NCBI GenBank assembly: GCA_046049545.1
Contig: JBJORF010000003.1
Span: 1-64,000 of the forward strand
DNA: 64,000 nucleotides
Source: Romeriopsis sp046049545
GTDB taxonomy: Bacteria > Cyanobacteriota > Cyanobacteriia > Leptolyngbyales > Leptolyngbyaceae
Direction: 5' to 3'
The notes beneath the pieces were generated by a model. That model saw nothing but the letters and a program-made list of their open reading frames with translations, made no database searches and was not told the DNA's origin. Below are positions 62,261 through 64,000 of this stretch, in pieces (position 1 is the first letter of the stretch; every line of letters begins with the position of its first letter). The position numbers and the translations under genes were made by a program.

Positions 62261-63784
62261 ATGACTTCTCCTTCTGATTTGAAATCCACCACGGCTCAGG
62301 AAAATCGCTATCATGAAAAACGGTTTTTCTGGTGGCTAATATCCAGCGTTTTCGTAGGTTCTAGCGTTCTGCATGGTTTGACGATTAGCCTGGTATATTT
62401 ACGTCCGGCACAGGTAAACGCGGTGAAGCCACCGGAGCCAGAACTGGAGATCGTGATCGAAGAGGAAATGTTCGATCCAGAGGTGACGGAAGAAGTCAAG
62501 GTTGATGATACGCCTACCTTAGGTGGCAATACGGGAGGTGATGAGTCTTTGCAGGTGGCGACCTTAGCTCCCCCCCAGGAAACGATCGCGGAACAACTTG
62601 ATGATCAAACGCCGCCCGAACCGCAGCCTGAACTAACCGATGCGGATTTAAAGGAAACGCCACAACCACAACCCACGCCCAAACCGAAGAAATCCCCCCA
62701 AGCAGAAGCCCCCGATCCCAAAAAAGCGGAGGATAAAATGATTGCCAAAGGCCCAACCAACCAAGCAGGCGAGAAAAATGGTGATCCAAACGGTTCTAAG
62801 GAGCGCGGCTTAAATCTCAGTCCCTCACCCATCACCAAACCCAGTCCCTCACCCATCACCAAACCCAGTCCCTCACCCATCACCAAACCCAGTCCCTCGC
62901 CCATCACCAAACCCAGTCCCTCGCCCATCACCAAACCCAGTCCCTCGCCCCAAATCGCGATCGCTCCTGCACCAAAGCCCCCAGAACCCATTAAAGAAAA
63001 GCCGAAGCCGAAACCCAAAAATCCCTATGGCTATGCGCGTAAAGAAGGTGAACGCATCGCCACGGGGACCAAGGCAAAATTCTCGATCGAATACGATGAA
63101 AAGGGCAAAGTTAAGGGTGGTAAATTATCCAGTTCCACGGGTGATCTAGAACTCGACGCAGCCCAATTACGCGACTTCAACCGTGCACTAGAAAATAACA
63201 AGCGACTCAGACAGCAATTAGAAAACCGCGATCTAGAAAAGCGCGATCGCCCAGTTCGTTTTGTCTTTGATGGAGAGGGTGAAAGTGCTGCCGAGCGGGA
63301 GCAAATTCAACGCAATCGTGATCTAACCGCACAACAGGAAGCCCAACGTGCTGTCGATCGTGCCACCCAAGCCGAACCACCCGCCCAAGCCGCTCAACCG
63401 GCTGACCCACCCCCGAGTGGTTTAGCATTGCCGTTGCCTGCCCCCGCGATCGATTTGCCCCCAGAAAAACCTACGGAAACACCCGCCGCACCTGCGGAAG
63501 CACCTGCGGCGACACCTATGCCCGTCAAACCTGTACCTGCGGCACCGATCGCCCCCATAGAACCTGCTCCTACAGAAGCGCCCGCTGTTGAACCACCTGC
63601 CCCTACAGAAGCGCCCGCTGTTGAGCCATCCTATGATCTGCCCGTTGAGGAACCGATCCCTGCACCCGTTGAGCCATCCTATGATCCGCCTGTTGATGAA
63701 GCAGTCACCCCGGTTGAATCGCCTGTTGAGGAACCAATCCCTGCACCCTTACCGGAACCAGAACCCTTGCCAACATCACCTTAA
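62261..63784 (+). CDS. Proline-rich TonB-like energy transducer
   Basis: About 507 residues from ATG 62261 (the frame opens upstream at 62156 with TTG). One N-terminal helix (FFWWLISSVFVGSSVLHGL), then a Glu/Pro-rich stretch and five copies of the eight-residue unit PSPSPITK. A TonB-C-like domain occupies residues about 265-340 (KAKFSIEYDEKGKVKGGKLS and STGDLELDAAQLRDF). Unusually it is followed by another 160 residues of Pro/Ala/Glu-rich repeats (APTEAPAVEPP, EEPIPAPVEPSYDPP). Divergent from exbB-exbD, so it is the likely TonB partner. Confidence 0.8.
   Translation: MTSPSDLKSTTAQENRYHEKRFFWWLISSVFVGSSVLHGLTISLVYLRPAQVNAVKPPEPELEIVIEEEMFDPEVTEEVKVDDTPTLGGNTGGDESLQVATLAPPQETIAEQLDDQTPPEPQPELTDADLKETPQPQPTPKPKKSPQAEAPDPKKAEDKMIAKGPTNQAGEKNGDPNGSKERGLNLSPSPITKPSPSPITKPSPSPITKPSPSPITKPSPSPITKPSPSPQIAIAPAPKPPEPIKEKPKPKPKNPYGYARKEGERIATGTKAKFSIEYDEKGKVKGGKLSSSTGDLELDAAQLRDFNRALENNKRLRQQLENRDLEKRDRPVRFVFDGEGESAAEREQIQRNRDLTAQQEAQRAVDRATQAEPPAQAAQPADPPPSGLALPLPAPAIDLPPEKPTETPAAPAEAPAATPMPVKPVPAAPIAPIEPAPTEAPAVEPPAPTEAPAVEPSYDLPVEEPIPAPVEPSYDPPVDEAVTPVESPVEEPIPAPLPEPEPLPTSP
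62816..62951. repeat. 24-base tandem repeat in the TonB-like gene
   Basis: Five full units of CCCAGTCCCTCRCCCATCAC plus CAAA, from 62816 to 62935, and a partial sixth to 62951. Each codes for PSPSPITK. The near identity suggests recent expansion and likely length variation between strains. Confidence 0.92.
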
Positions 63785-63850
63785 TCGCCGCTTCAGATAA
63801 AATCGCTCATTCATGACACTACGAAGAATTATCAGCAGTTCCAGAGCGGT

Positions 63851-63872
63851 GCGGATCTTGACGAAAATCCGC
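63851..63872. terminator. Weak hairpin between convergent genes
   Basis: GCGGAT and ATCCGC form a six-base stem with a ten-base loop between the TonB-like gene and the antiporter gene. No T run. Confidence 0.3.
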
Positions 63873-63892
63873 GTGAACGATCATTGTTGCTA

Positions 63893-64000
63893 TCAGCCCA
63901 TCTGAAAATAAAATGCTGCGCCTAGAATCACATAGGTCGATAGCAACAAAATCCCTTCGAGCCAATTCGATCGACCGTCCAAACTGACCAAATTCGCGAT
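63893..64000 (-). CDS. C-terminal end of a Ca2+/H+ antiporter (partial)
   Basis: The last 35 codons of a gene that enters from the right edge on the minus strand. Translation gives LVSLDGRSNWLEGILLLSTY followed by VILGAAFYFQMG and TGA. D-G-R-S-N-W-L-E-G followed by a terminal membrane helix is the typical end of CaCA-family calcium/proton exchangers (Vcx1/ChaA/Cax). The rest lies outside the window. Confidence 0.8.
   Translation of the reverse strand: MANLVSLDGRSNWLEGILLLSTYVILGAAFYFQMG

Noticed and set aside
1..64000. tRNA, rRNA, prophage or insertion sequence
   Set aside because: Intergenic gaps were read for T-loop motifs, transposase or integrase motifs and terminal repeats; none was convincing.

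Overview
The window is a chromosomal segment of a cyanobacterium. The evidence is the very frequent octamer GCGATCGC (HIP1) and a gene set typical of the phylum: crtE, cyanobacterial-type Hfq, DUF751/Ycf33, DUF2584, DUF928, DUF3747, a YvcK-like protein with N-terminal membrane helices, CHASE2 and CHAT proteins, and AAA-like/WD40 proteins. Genus cannot be fixed from the sequence alone; a filamentous or Leptolyngbya-like organism is plausible. I see no rRNA, tRNA, CRISPR array, transposase or phage gene.

Layout. 0-7 kb: a small OB-fold lipoprotein, folD, crtE, a DUF212 membrane protein, a periplasmic cell-wall amidase, then tsaE and a yvcK-like gene on the opposite strand. 7-12 kb: an MCE lipid-transfer pair (ATPase and MlaD-like protein), a CadD-type transporter, hfq, dapF and DUF751. 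12-18.6 kb: a solitary Dam-like GATC methylase, a metallophosphoesterase, DUF928, a HAD phosphatase and an ArgRS-like protein without a catalytic core. 18.9-28 kb: a Crp-family regulator, ftsX, def, an FHA-PrsW membrane protease, DUF3747, upp, YggT, HNH and DHH phosphoesterase genes. 28-33 kb: a compact three-gene signalling operon in the order response regulator-GGDEF-EAL, FecR, CHASE2-PAS-histidine kinase. 33.8-37.8 kb: two adjacent AAA-like ATPases, one with an N-terminal HTH, the other with a membrane helix and propeller-like C-terminus.

37.8-48.2 kb is an exopolysaccharide cluster on the minus strand: family 2 glycosyltransferase, DegT aminotransferase, Gfo/Idh/MocA dehydrogenase, left-handed-helix acyltransferase, FAD amine-oxidase-like protein, polysaccharide deacetylase, priming sugar transferase and Wzc-like tyrosine kinase. 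The dehydrogenase, aminotransferase and acyltransferase look like a set for making an N-acylated amino sugar. 48.8-52 kb: a [2Fe-2S] protein directly abutting a His-rich CobW GTPase, divergent from cysS. 52-58.4 kb: one giant exported protein with a haemagglutinin-type secretion domain, many Pmp-like repeats and a C-terminal CHAT caspase-like domain. 58.8-64 kb: an amino-acid permease, DUF2584, ExbD and ExbB divergent from a proline-rich TonB-like gene, and the 3' end of a Ca2+/H+ antiporter.

The window mixes housekeeping genes with accessory surface and signalling modules. The most unusual parts are the FecR/CHASE2/EAL operon, the paired AAA-like genes, the exported CHAT protein, the FHA-PrsW fusion and the atypical TonB. 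Non-coding DNA carries several short tandem repeats (some starting on a stop codon), recurrent GC-rich palindromes and one or two candidate structured RNAs.
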